Shown here piece by piece: positions 47,007-54,924 of a stretch of 64,000 bases of DNA. The stretch comes from a bacterium (GTDB lineage Bacteria > Bacteroidota > Bacteroidia > B-17B0 > Aurantibacillaceae): NCBI GenBank assembly GCA_029945625.1, contig JAQSCW010000002.1, positions 291,472-355,471 of the forward strand, in the 5' to 3' direction. Under the pieces are notes generated by a model, which saw nothing but the letters and a program-made list of their open reading frames with translations, had not been told where the DNA came from and did not search any database. The number at the start of each line of letters is the position of its first letter. Position 1 is the first letter of the stretch. The position numbers were made by a program, and so were the translations under genes.

Positions 47007-47558
47007 TTACACGGCCTTAGGGAGTTCTTCTGAACCAAAAAAACTAAAATTCACGTTTCCGTATTTTCGCTGACGATCAAACCCAGTCAGAGTTTCCAGA
47101 TGTGTTTTTGGACCATGTTCAATGATAAGAATACCATTTTTGTTCAATAATTGTTTTTCGAAAACAACTTGATGAATCTGAGCAATGTTTTCGAGATCGT
47201 AAGGTGGATCGGCAAAAATAAGGTCGAATTTTGCGGTGCAAGATTTCAGAAACTCTAGTGCATCGCTCTTGGTGGCATTGATGTTTAAATTAAATTCCTT
47301 GCATACCGAGCGCAAAAACCCAACGCATTTAAAATTTTTGTCTACCGCCACAATGTTCTTACATCCGCGGGAAGCGAATTCTAATGAAATATGACCTGTG
47401 CCGCTGAACAAATCGAGTAGTGTAACGTCTTCAAAATTAATTTTATTGGCCAGCACATTAAACAGCCCTTCTTTTGCAAAATCGGTGGTAGGCCGCAGGT
47501 GCAGGTCCTTCGGCAATTTAATGGTCCTGCCTTTTAAGCTACCCCCTATAATTCGCAT
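47007..47558 (-). CDS. rsmD: 16S rRNA (guanine(966)-N(2))-methyltransferase
   Basis: This 183-residue protein has the family start MRIIGGSLKGR, the LRPTTDFAKEGLFN segment at 21-34, SAM motif LLDLFSGTGHISLEFASRG at 47-65 and the catalytic DPPY at 117-120. It methylates N2 of G966 in 16S rRNA. Its start lies inside the end of the upstream DUF3822 gene (13-base overlap), a gene pair seen in many Bacteroidota. Confidence 0.95.
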   Translation of the reverse strand: MRIIGGSLKGRTIKLPKDLHLRPTTDFAKEGLFNVLANKINFEDVTLLDLFSGTGHISLEFASRGCKNIVAVDKNFKCVGFLRSVCKEFNLNINATKSDALEFLKSCTAKFDLIFADPPYDLENIAQIHQVVFEKQLLNKNGILIIEHGPKTHLETLTGFDRQRKYGNVNFSFFGSEELPKAV

Positions 47559-48403
47559 ACATGTTGGTTCAAAAGCGTGAAATAAAAATGTTGAGGAAGT
47601 CCGGCTAGTTCGCCGCTTAGTTTAACTGAAGGATGCTGCACAGCGAAACTGAGGTGTTTCACATATTTTTTGAGATGTGTAATCACCTCGTCAGAAACTT
47701 CTCTTTCGCCTGAGATCACCATGTTGCATTGCAGCGGGTCTAATGTAAATTGCTCCATAGCGAACAACACGTAATAGAGTATGTCTTCGTTGGTTGAGTA
47801 ATTGTATACGTTATAGAACAGCAACTCTTGGTTTCGCTTGGCCGTTAATTCGATGAGGCCATTTGAGATAGTAAGGTACAAATCGCTATTGATGAGAGAA
47901 TGCTGGCTCATGAACAACGAAATGTTGATTGCCCCGGAATGTCGTATGGCTGCGTTGGGAAACGTTTTTTCGATCAAACTGAGAAGATCTTGATCGATGG
48001 TATAGAGAAATTGAATGTTGTTTAATGTATGTTGGAGTGCTCTGTTGATGAGGGGGTTGCCCGTGGAAAAACTCAACAGTTTTTTCACTTCCGAACTTTC
48101 GGAGAAGGCACCGGGAGCTAGTGTGAAGTGGTGATTAAGGAAGGTAACCAGTACTTTTGAAAATTTCTTTTGTGAGAGCCGGTAGTTGTTAATGAGGTGA
48201 GAGATGGTTTGTGTGGAATCATAAACGTCATGGGCCATGTGTGTGATCTCTACATGGCAAAGTTCCACGATATTACTGAACTCATTGGTAGAAATGGCAT
48301 ACATGAAGGAGTTGGGGCCAATGATCATCGAAAGCGATAAAACTTCTTGGTTGGCAGGCAATTGACTGTAAAACTGTTTGGTAAGAAAGGCTTCGCTGCT
48401 CAT
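47546..48403 (-). CDS. DUF3822 family protein
   Basis: This 285-residue cytoplasmic protein has the pattern of the Bacteroidota DUF3822 family: a central NHHFTLAPGAFS near 89-100 and YNVYNYSTNEDILYYVLFAME near 196-216. The family appears to adopt an actin-like (ASKHA) fold without known activity. It overlaps rsmD by 13 bases; the constant pairing suggests a role near ribosome maturation, which is only inferred. Confidence 0.85.
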   Translation of the reverse strand: MSSEAFLTKQFYSQLPANQEVLSLSMIIGPNSFMYAISTNEFSNIVELCHVEITHMAHDVYDSTQTISHLINNYRLSQKKFSKVLVTFLNHHFTLAPGAFSESSEVKKLLSFSTGNPLINRALQHTLNNIQFLYTIDQDLLSLIEKTFPNAAIRHSGAINISLFMSQHSLINSDLYLTISNGLIELTAKRNQELLFYNVYNYSTNEDILYYVLFAMEQFTLDPLQCNMVISGEREVSDEVITHLKKYVKHLSFAVQHPSVKLSGELAGLPQHFYFTLLNQHVCEL

Positions 48404-48624
48404 AAAAAAGCAAAGCTAAGATATTCTTAAAAGAAAAAACAATTATTACACCCAAATTATGTTTCCCCTAGGCCTGGTTTTGGGGCACAATTTGTTGAAT
48501 TTTGGGAGAAGCACGTCAAACTGTTTGGCAGACTGGTAGTGAAAGAACGTGGAAATGGGGATGGGGAACCAAAAAAGAAAAAGAATTGCCCCATTCGGCG
48601 ATGGATGCCGAAGAACCACCTAGG

Positions 48625-48655
48625 TTGACGGGGCCACTAATTAAGTTTAAATTTG
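48625..48655 (+). promoter_or_regulatory. Promoter giving a leaderless 3-hydroxybutyrate dehydrogenase transcript
   Basis: TTG at 48625-48627 and TAAATTTG at 48648-48655 are 20 bases apart, a full match to the Bacteroidota consensus. The -7 box ends four bases before the ATG at 48660, so the predicted transcript starts at or next to the A of the start codon. Confidence 0.65.
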
Positions 48656-48659
48656 ACGC

Positions 48660-49430
48660 ATGAAAACAGTATTAATTACCGGAAGTACCAGTGGCATTGG
48701 ATTGGGCATAGCCCGTGAGTTTGCAAAAACCAGGGAGTATAATATCATCTTTAATGGACTGGAATTGAACGGCGCCGATATTGCCGAAGGTATTGGCAAG
48801 GAATTTGGGATTCAAGTCTATTTTGATAAAGCAAATATGTTGCAGCCGCAGGACCTGCGAGAGATGGTGGCGGCCGGTATTTTGAAATTTGGAAAAATAG
48901 ATGTGTTGATCAATAATGCAGGGATTCAGCATGTATCGTCCATTGAAGATTTTCCTGATGATAAATGGAATGCCATTATCGCAATCAATTTGACCTCGGC
49001 ATTTTATTTATCTAAAGCTGTTTGGCCCGGTATGAAGAATCGTAAATTCGGTAGGATCATTAATATTGCCTCTGCGCATGGTTTGGTGGCTTCTGAGTTT
49101 AAGAGTGCCTATGTTGCCAGCAAACACGGCATTGTGGGCTTCACCAAAACACTGGGATTGGAGGGAGCACCTTTTAACATTACCTGCAATGCAATTTGTC
49201 CCGGTTATGTAAAAACTCCATTGGTTGAAAAACAAATTGCCGATCAGGCTAAAGCGCATCATATGAGTGAAGATGATGTAGTGAACAAAGTGATGTTGTT
49301 GAAACAAGCTGTGAAAGAATTTGTTCCAGTGGAGACCCTGGGGCAATTGGCGCTTCTATTGGCTTCAGAACATTCGGGTACGATAACCGGCGCGGCTATT
49401 CCCGTGGATGGGGGCTGGAACGCGCAATAA
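48660..49430 (+). CDS. bdhA: 3-hydroxybutyrate dehydrogenase (SDR family)
   Basis: This 256-residue short-chain dehydrogenase has the NAD site TGSTSGIG at 7-14, NNAG at 85-88 and the catalytic S138, Y151 and K155. The substrate-loop sequence (KAHHMSEDDVVNKVML, then KEFVPVETLGQLALLL) is that of D-3-hydroxybutyrate dehydrogenase. It interconverts 3-hydroxybutyrate and acetoacetate with NAD, in ketone-body or PHB turnover. It is a single-gene unit with its own promoter. Confidence 0.9.
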   Translation: MKTVLITGSTSGIGLGIAREFAKTREYNIIFNGLELNGADIAEGIGKEFGIQVYFDKANMLQPQDLREMVAAGILKFGKIDVLINNAGIQHVSSIEDFPDDKWNAIIAINLTSAFYLSKAVWPGMKNRKFGRIINIASAHGLVASEFKSAYVASKHGIVGFTKTLGLEGAPFNITCNAICPGYVKTPLVEKQIADQAKAHHMSEDDVVNKVMLLKQAVKEFVPVETLGQLALLLASEHSGTITGAAIPVDGGWNAQ

Positions 49431-49451
49431 TGAGCAACATAATTGCTGCAC

Positions 49452-49475
49452 TTTCAGAACTGAGCAGTTCTGAAA
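49452..49475. repeat. Perfect inverted repeat after bdhA
   Basis: TTTCAGAACTG at 49452-49462 and its exact complement at 49465-49475 are separated by two bases. No T tract follows on either strand, so it is not a classical terminator; it could stabilise the 3' end of the mRNA or bind a protein. Confidence 0.6.
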
Positions 49476-49515
49476 AAATAATTTATTAAAAGTGCTTTGG
49501 GGACACATTGCTTAC

Positions 49516-49602
49516 TTATTTGGCGGCAATGAACGATACCACCATGATGATAAGAAGAGCTACGAAAATAAATCTTGAACTATCAAGAATCAGTTGTCTC
49601 AT
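49516..49602 (-). CDS. Possible 28-residue single-helix membrane microprotein
   Basis: An ATG at 49602 opens a 28-codon frame starting MRQLILDSSRF, followed by a hydrophobic helix (IFVALLIIMVVSFIAA) and a closing Lys before TAA. A positive N-terminus, a length just right for one membrane span and a -7-like TATATTTA about 9-16 bases upstream support it. No family is recognised and a chance frame of 28 codons is common, so it is listed as a candidate only. Confidence 0.35.
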   Translation of the reverse strand: MRQLILDSSRFIFVALLIIMVVSFIAAK

Positions 49603-50035
49603 GGACGTAAATATAAGGCAGGATAATCTTTTTCCGACTTGCGGAAATTCTAAAATGTTAACCGGGTACTGTTAAGATCGTGTGGGGCAGAGTTTGTAGG
49701 GCATGAGTTTGGCTTCATACAATTTGTTGCGCTGGATTCATTCGTTAACTTAGATCGTACCCCGCTCCGCGGGATTTGTAATCAAGGGTGTCCGAAAGAC
49801 GCCTACGGAGGATTGTAGCGGAAATCCTTTTTGACTTGTTATTGTTTTTGGGGAGGCAAAAGGAATAGAGCGGAATGCCCTACGCCAAAAGCGAGATATC
49901 AAGCTGACCTTCGATAAACCCTAAACAGACAGTCAGGAAAGCAGCCTTTCTATGATGGAAGTAATTGTAAGTGTACAAAGAAATGGTGACTATTTACTAA
50001 TAAAGGAAGATTGCTTCATTCATCCATTAATATAT
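49603..50035. other. Gene-free region with a palindromic dispersed element
   Basis: No coding frame. At about 49760-49835 a GC-rich block contains CCCCGCTCCGCGGG and GGATTTGTAATC, followed at 49811-49824 by GATTGTAGCGGAAA and then ATCCTTTTTG. The last part is the reverse complement, with one mismatch, of a 14-mer at 17830-17843. The layout looks like a short palindromic intergenic element of the kind scattered through Bacteroidota genomes. Confidence 0.45.
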
Positions 50036-51604
50036 TTATTCCTTCAGGAATTTGCCTGAATAAAAATTGAGCTTTGTGTGAATTTTATAATTGTACAGTG
50101 CCTGTGTCAATTGGCTAATATCTATTTCGCTCATATTATTATATTCTGTCTTTTTCAGAACCAATTCGCCCAAATTATTATATAAATTAATTTCAATTTC
50201 GGATTCAAAAGGAATATCAAAATAGATAACCTGATTTGAAGGATTTGGATAACATTTTACAGAATTTTCTTTCATTTTACCATTTTCAATAATACCAACC
50301 GAGGTATAGTTGCCTTCTGCATCAAGTTTCAAGAGGAAATTTTGAGATATGTGCGGCAAGAACATTGTAGTGCTATCGTAGCGAGTGCCAGCAATGATAC
50401 AACCACCATCTGAGGTGAAAGCAATGGTACGCCCAAAGTAGTTCATTTCGCCGCCAAAATATTTTGACCATATAATATTCCCCATTGTGTCAGTTTTATT
50501 TACGAGCAGTTTGGATCTTTGTTGGAAGTAGTATGGGAAGAAAGGAGGTTGATAACTTGGTGAATTGGTAAACCCAATTGCACTAACAGTTACAAAATAT
50601 GGTAAACGAATTGAGTAAGGAGTATTCCAATCTCCGGGATAATTCGTGTTTGTAAAAGAATTAGCAAGCACGTTGGTCTTAATGGTCTGGCTGTTTGAGT
50701 TTAAAATTGCATTAACGACGACATCATAGGAATACGGAACCGCAACTCTGCATTGCTCGGTAGAAACACCCATAACCAAACATTTCGTAGAACTAAGCGC
50801 GATTGCCTTCCCCTGTTGATATAAGGCAGCAGTATTATTAAATGTTGTGCCGGAATTATAACACGTATAGGAAAGCAAAGAATTCATTAATGCACAACTT
50901 ACTATATTAAGGTTAGAGTCTATCTCTAGCTTTTGGATATGCCAATCGAGAACACATGGCGTTGAGAGTCTGTCAGTGGTTGCTACAATCTTGTTACTAA
51001 ATGCAAAATTGCTTTGCATCGAAAATAATGAGTTAAAATCATTTGAATCTAAAACAGTGAAGCTCTTATCTACTTTGTAAAGTCTAGTTCTCCAATAATT
51101 TGGCGAACTTGAATCGTAAATAAATCCACCCACGACATACCTATTAGGAAGTGCGACAATTCCTACTGACTGATAAACCGCATTTGAATCAGTGAAACCG
51201 CCAATCTTATGCAAGGCAATGATATTGTAGAGTGTATCGAGTTCCAAGACAGAAATCATGTACTTTGGGTTAGAAACTGAAGTGGTATCCCAATAGGTAC
51301 ATGGCCACAACAATCTATTTCCAACCTTTAGCGGAGGATTTTCATTTGGAGGGCACATTCCGCGCAATAACCCAATTGACTTAACAAGTTGGTGGTTGCT
51401 ATTGAACACCATAATTATGGGCCTCGATGAAGGGCGAAGAGGATATGAATGGTCGTAAACCATAATCCTGTAGTTATTGTCTTTTGGAAAATTGAGTAGA
51501 GTCGAATAAAAATTACTTTTTTCATAATCTAACCCAAAGAACTGGGAGTTGCTTTTAAGAATGAACAAAAAAAGAAATAAGAATATTAGAAGCAACTTGT
51601 TCAT
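50036..51604 (-). CDS. T9SS-secreted protein with sorting tail
   Basis: This 522-residue protein has a very hydrophobic signal peptide (about 1-20, ending SNSQ) and a T9SS tail from about 450 (KCYPNPSNQVIYFDIPF, INLYNNLGELVLKKTEY, ending FLKE). The body reads like a kelch/propeller-type delta-60-repeat protein: repeated strands and the segment FTSDGGCIIAGTRYDS near 405-420. By eye its codons are more AT-rich than those of its neighbours, and it lies beside a repeat-bearing gap, so it may be a recent arrival. Function unknown. Confidence 0.75.
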   Translation of the reverse strand: MNKLLLIFLFLFLFILKSNSQFFGLDYEKSNFYSTLLNFPKDNNYRIMVYDHSYPLRPSSRPIIMVFNSNHQLVKSIGLLRGMCPPNENPPLKVGNRLLWPCTYWDTTSVSNPKYMISVLELDTLYNIIALHKIGGFTDSNAVYQSVGIVALPNRYVVGGFIYDSSSPNYWRTRLYKVDKSFTVLDSNDFNSLFSMQSNFAFSNKIVATTDRLSTPCVLDWHIQKLEIDSNLNIVSCALMNSLLSYTCYNSGTTFNNTAALYQQGKAIALSSTKCLVMGVSTEQCRVAVPYSYDVVVNAILNSNSQTIKTNVLANSFTNTNYPGDWNTPYSIRLPYFVTVSAIGFTNSPSYQPPFFPYYFQQRSKLLVNKTDTMGNIIWSKYFGGEMNYFGRTIAFTSDGGCIIAGTRYDSTTMFLPHISQNFLLKLDAEGNYTSVGIIENGKMKENSVKCYPNPSNQVIYFDIPFESEIEINLYNNLGELVLKKTEYNNMSEIDISQLTQALYNYKIHTKLNFYSGKFLKE

Positions 51605-51877
51605 TAAATCAAATTTAGTATTTAATAATCGGAATTAATGATCGAATTCCAGTTATTTTGATACAAGCACTTATTCGTTCTCAAATTTGCATGCGCTCTT
51701 TCCTGTTTGCTATTGTAGTATCCACTATCAAGCAGTATTTGTCTCATGTGTGAAAATTTGGAGCATGAATCGCCCCCTAGCCCAGCGGTTTTATTAAAAT
51801 ATTAACCGAAGCTTGTTAAGATTGATTTCGCAGGAAATGAGGAACCCCTTTTTTTGTTACCTGTAAATTATGGGCAC

Positions 51878-52555
51878 TTACTTTGCGATAGCACTGAATA
51901 AAAGAGTTTCCAAAAACAGAACAATCTTTTTGTCATCGGGTTCCTTAGGGAAATCAGTAAGTGCAGGTAAATTCTGTTTAAAAAATTTGAGAGAGTGTGC
52001 CATTTCAAGAATAGTACTTGCCAGGGAATGGGAGAATTTGTATGTTGGATTGTACTCGCGAATCACTTTTGAAAAACGTTCGCACAAATCTTTGTAGGGC
52101 TTAAACAATCTATCCTTATTGTCTTTTGCTATACTCCTGGTTAGGTAGGCCTTGGAGCCCTCCCAAATCAGCAAGCGATAGGCTTCTTTTTCAGAAATAT
52201 AATCCGAATTGAGGTCCTTGTTCTGATGATCTTCCACTAGGAGCTTGATAATCGTTTTCAACTTTAGTTCGGGATCTTTGAGATTGTTCAAACTAAATAC
52301 CACCTTGTACTCCAGGTAATTCCAGTACCAGCTAATTAAGTACATCAAGAGCCTGTGTTTGTTTTCAAAATAGCGGTAGATGCTAGCTTCGGTAGTGCCG
52401 CTATCGGTGGCAAGCTTTTTAAACGTAAATTCCTCAAAACCAAGTTTATTAATGAGCTGGATGCCGTTTCTCACGATTTTCTTCCCCAGAGCTGATTCTT
52501 CGGGGTTTCGGAGGTATAATTTCTCATTCATTTTGATGCGGATATCTAATTCCAT
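51878..52555 (-). CDS. TetR/AcrR-family transcriptional regulator
   Basis: This 225-residue protein has an N-terminal TetR helix-turn-helix at about 24-72 (GFEEFTFKKLATDSGTTEA, then SIYRYFENKHRLLMYL) and a long all-helical ligand/dimer domain. The start ATG at 52555 is followed by a second Met at residue 9. It is divergent from the exporter operon at 52669; an 18-base dyad and two -7 boxes lie between them, so it probably represses itself and the exporter and responds to a substrate of that pump. Confidence 0.9.
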   Translation of the reverse strand: MELDIRIKMNEKLYLRNPEESALGKKIVRNGIQLINKLGFEEFTFKKLATDSGTTEASIYRYFENKHRLLMYLISWYWNYLEYKVVFSLNNLKDPELKLKTIIKLLVEDHQNKDLNSDYISEKEAYRLLIWEGSKAYLTRSIAKDNKDRLFKPYKDLCERFSKVIREYNPTYKFSHSLASTILEMAHSLKFFKQNLPALTDFPKEPDDKKIVLFLETLLFSAIAK

Positions 52556-52560
52556 AGCGA

Positions 52561-52578
52561 ACTATTAAGTATAATAGT
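52561..52578. promoter_or_regulatory. Likely TetR-family operator dyad
   Basis: ACTATTA and its exact complement TAATAGT are separated by AGTA, six bases upstream of the tetR start and overlapping the predicted tetR transcription start. A looser copy of the same words (TAATAG, then CTATcATTA; 52614-52633) lies upstream of the exporter -7 box. Confidence 0.5.
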
Positions 52579-52579
52579 A

Positions 52580-52587
52580 CAAATATA
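52580..52587 (-). promoter_or_regulatory. -7 box of tetR
   Basis: On the minus strand this reads TATATTTG, an exact consensus match, 24 bases upstream of the tetR ATG, with the dyad between box and start codon. Confidence 0.5.
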
Positions 52588-52646
52588 CACAATTATTAAA
52601 AAAACACAATAAATAATAGCATTACTATCATTATTAGATATTTTAC

Positions 52647-52654
52647 TATATTTG
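52647..52654 (+). promoter_or_regulatory. -7 box of the exporter operon
   Basis: TATATTTG, an exact consensus match, ends 14 bases before the ATG at 52669. No TTG is found at the expected -33 position; the dyad-like TAATAG/CTAT words are there instead, which would suit a regulated promoter. Confidence 0.5.
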
Positions 52655-52668
52655 TAAAAAATTAGTGC

Positions 52669-54924
52669 ATGGAAAAGACACAGTTGTTATTCAGGTGGTT
52701 AAAGGGTGAGCATGAGCTCATTTTGAGAATCTATTTCCTGGCGTTTTTACAAGGTCTCCTCTATTTGGCCATACCCTTGGGCATTCAAGGAATCATCACG
52801 TATACCATGGCCGGCACATTTTCTGCCTCACTGGTTCTTTTATGCGGCGTAACGGTGTTCGTGGTGCTATTTATCGGCTTTTTTCAAGTGTGGCAAATGC
52901 GACTCAACGAAACCCTGCACGAGAAGATCTTTGGCCAACTAAGTTCCCGTATCAGTCATTTTCTAAAGCAAACAGCTCCTTCCGAACTACTCGTACTAAA
53001 ACTAAACAAATATTTTGAGGTGGTTACCCTGCAAAAAGGAATCAGCAAGATCTTGCTCGACATTTCATTTTCTATCATCAGCATTGTATTCGGAATCATC
53101 ATCCTTCCCCTTTATAGTCCCTGGTTCATGGCTTTTACCTTGCTGTTGGGATTTTCATTTTATTTTATCGTCACCCATTATGTAAGTAAAGGAATTAGTA
53201 CAAACATAGATACCTCTAATCAAAAATACCGACTCATCGAGTGGTTTCAGCACTACAGCGCAGGTAAAGTTCCAGCCAATGAAGAATCGGATGCTAGAAC
53301 GGAAGAAATCCTTGGTGACTTTTTCCATTCCCGCAAACAGCATTATCACGTACTCGAAAATCAGTTTATGGGAATTATTCTATTTAAGATTGTGTTCATC
53401 TCTATTCTTTTGTTTTTTGGGGCCTATCTGGTTCAGCGAGGTGATTTAAACATTGGACAGTTTGTGGCGTCTGAGATCATTATATTTCTAGTTATTAATG
53501 CAGTTGAAAAATTGGCAGGAAGTCTCAACACTATATATGACACCAATACGGCCTTGGTAAAGATTGAAGAACTTTTTGGGAACAAACGAGAGTATTCGCT
53601 TCTAAACCCGGAAGTGAGAAATTTAAATTCCGTTTCGGACATTTATTCAAAACCCTATTCGCGTGTTATCAAATACTCCCTGGTGGCAATGGTTCTTAGC
53701 GCACTTGTTATTTTGTGTTTGCCCTGGACGCAAAATGTGCAGTCGGAAGGAAGAGTAAGCACACTCAACCCCGAAAACCGTCCACAAACCATCACATCCC
53801 GAATTGGAGGTAGAATCGAAAAGTGGTATATTCAAGAGGGAGACTTTGTGAAAAAGAACGACACCATCGCTTTCATTTCTGAAATAAAGGACGAGTACAT
53901 TGACCCCCTTTTGATAAATCGCTCTGAAATGCAGATCAAATCGAAAGAAACCAGTTTGACTTCCTATGAAAAGAAAATTCTTGCTGTCAATTCTCAAATT
54001 GATGCGTTGAACACGTCGTTGCTCTTCAAGATAGAACAGGCCCGGAACAAGATAATACAAGCGCGGATTAAAGTAAGAACAGATAGCATTGAAGCAGGGG
54101 CTTCGGCGGTTAACTATAAAGTGGCCGAGGATCAATTGCAGCGTTATGAAGACCTGCTGATTAAAGGTCTGGTTTCAAAAACGGATCTCGAAAACAGGCG
54201 GGTGAAAGTTCAGGAGGCCCTTTCAAAAAAAACCACCGCTGAAAATAAATTCATGTCGGCCAAAAACGAATTACTCAATGCTGAAATTGAGGTGAGCAGT
54301 ATTCAGCAGGATTACCAGGAAAAACTGATGAAAGCAGAGAGTGATAAATTTAGCACGCTTTCGTTGTTGTACGAAGGTGAAGGCGCGCTTACAAAAATGC
54401 AGAATCAACTGGCAAATTATGGCATGCGGAAAAATTTCTACTATGTACTTGCTCCTCAGGATGGATTTATAGCGAAAACCAGTGCGCAGGGCATCGGTGA
54501 AATTGTAAAGGAAGGGGCGGCACTTTGTTTCATTGTGCCCAAGCAAGACGAACAAGCGGTAGAGTTATATGTCAGTCCTGTTGATCTCCCATTAATTAAG
54601 AAAGGCGAAAAGGTACAATTAATCTTCGATGGCTGGCCGGCCTTTGTATTGTCGGGCTGGCCGGGAATCAGTTACGGCAGTTACTCGGCTGAGATCGTGG
54701 CCTATGATAAGATGATTTCTGAAAATGGAAAATTCAGAATTTTGGCACGAAGTACGGGTGCTCCTTGGCCGGAAGCCATTCAAATAGGTGGTGGCGTAAA
54801 AGGGTTTGCTCTGCTAAACAATGTACCCCTCATCTATGAATTGTGGCGCCAAATAAATGGCTTCCCGCCGGAGTTTTATAGCACTTCCACGCTTACAAAA
54901 AAGAAAGATGAACAAAAAAAATAG
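52669..54924 (+). CDS. Fused ABC-exporter transmembrane domain and HlyD adaptor, lacking the ATPase domain
   Basis: This 751-residue protein begins with an ABC-exporter transmembrane domain (about 1-300; six helices near 18-44, 52-74, 131-150, 155-172, 236-255 and 262-280), ending in the usual GQFVASEIIIFLVINAVEKL and YDTNTALVKIEELFG. At residue 303-335 it passes directly into an HlyD-type adaptor: TM helix at about 332-354, lipoyl half (SRIGGRIEKWYIQEGDFVKK), coiled coil (about 415-590), then the barrel domain (GWPAFVLSGWPGISYGSYSA) and terminal INGFPPEFY. No Walker A, Q-loop, signature or Walker B motif occurs. In related loci these are two genes, with an ATPase domain ending the first. It is followed by a TolC-like gene. 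Confidence 0.88.
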   Translation: MEKTQLLFRWLKGEHELILRIYFLAFLQGLLYLAIPLGIQGIITYTMAGTFSASLVLLCGVTVFVVLFIGFFQVWQMRLNETLHEKIFGQLSSRISHFLKQTAPSELLVLKLNKYFEVVTLQKGISKILLDISFSIISIVFGIIILPLYSPWFMAFTLLLGFSFYFIVTHYVSKGISTNIDTSNQKYRLIEWFQHYSAGKVPANEESDARTEEILGDFFHSRKQHYHVLENQFMGIILFKIVFISILLFFGAYLVQRGDLNIGQFVASEIIIFLVINAVEKLAGSLNTIYDTNTALVKIEELFGNKREYSLLNPEVRNLNSVSDIYSKPYSRVIKYSLVAMVLSALVILCLPWTQNVQSEGRVSTLNPENRPQTITSRIGGRIEKWYIQEGDFVKKNDTIAFISEIKDEYIDPLLINRSEMQIKSKETSLTSYEKKILAVNSQIDALNTSLLFKIEQARNKIIQARIKVRTDSIEAGASAVNYKVAEDQLQRYEDLLIKGLVSKTDLENRRVKVQEALSKKTTAENKFMSAKNELLNAEIEVSSIQQDYQEKLMKAESDKFSTLSLLYEGEGALTKMQNQLANYGMRKNFYYVLAPQDGFIAKTSAQGIGEIVKEGAALCFIVPKQDEQAVELYVSPVDLPLIKKGEKVQLIFDGWPAFVLSGWPGISYGSYSAEIVAYDKMISENGKFRILARSTGAPWPEAIQIGGGVKGFALLNNVPLIYELWRQINGFPPEFYSTSTLTKKKDEQKK

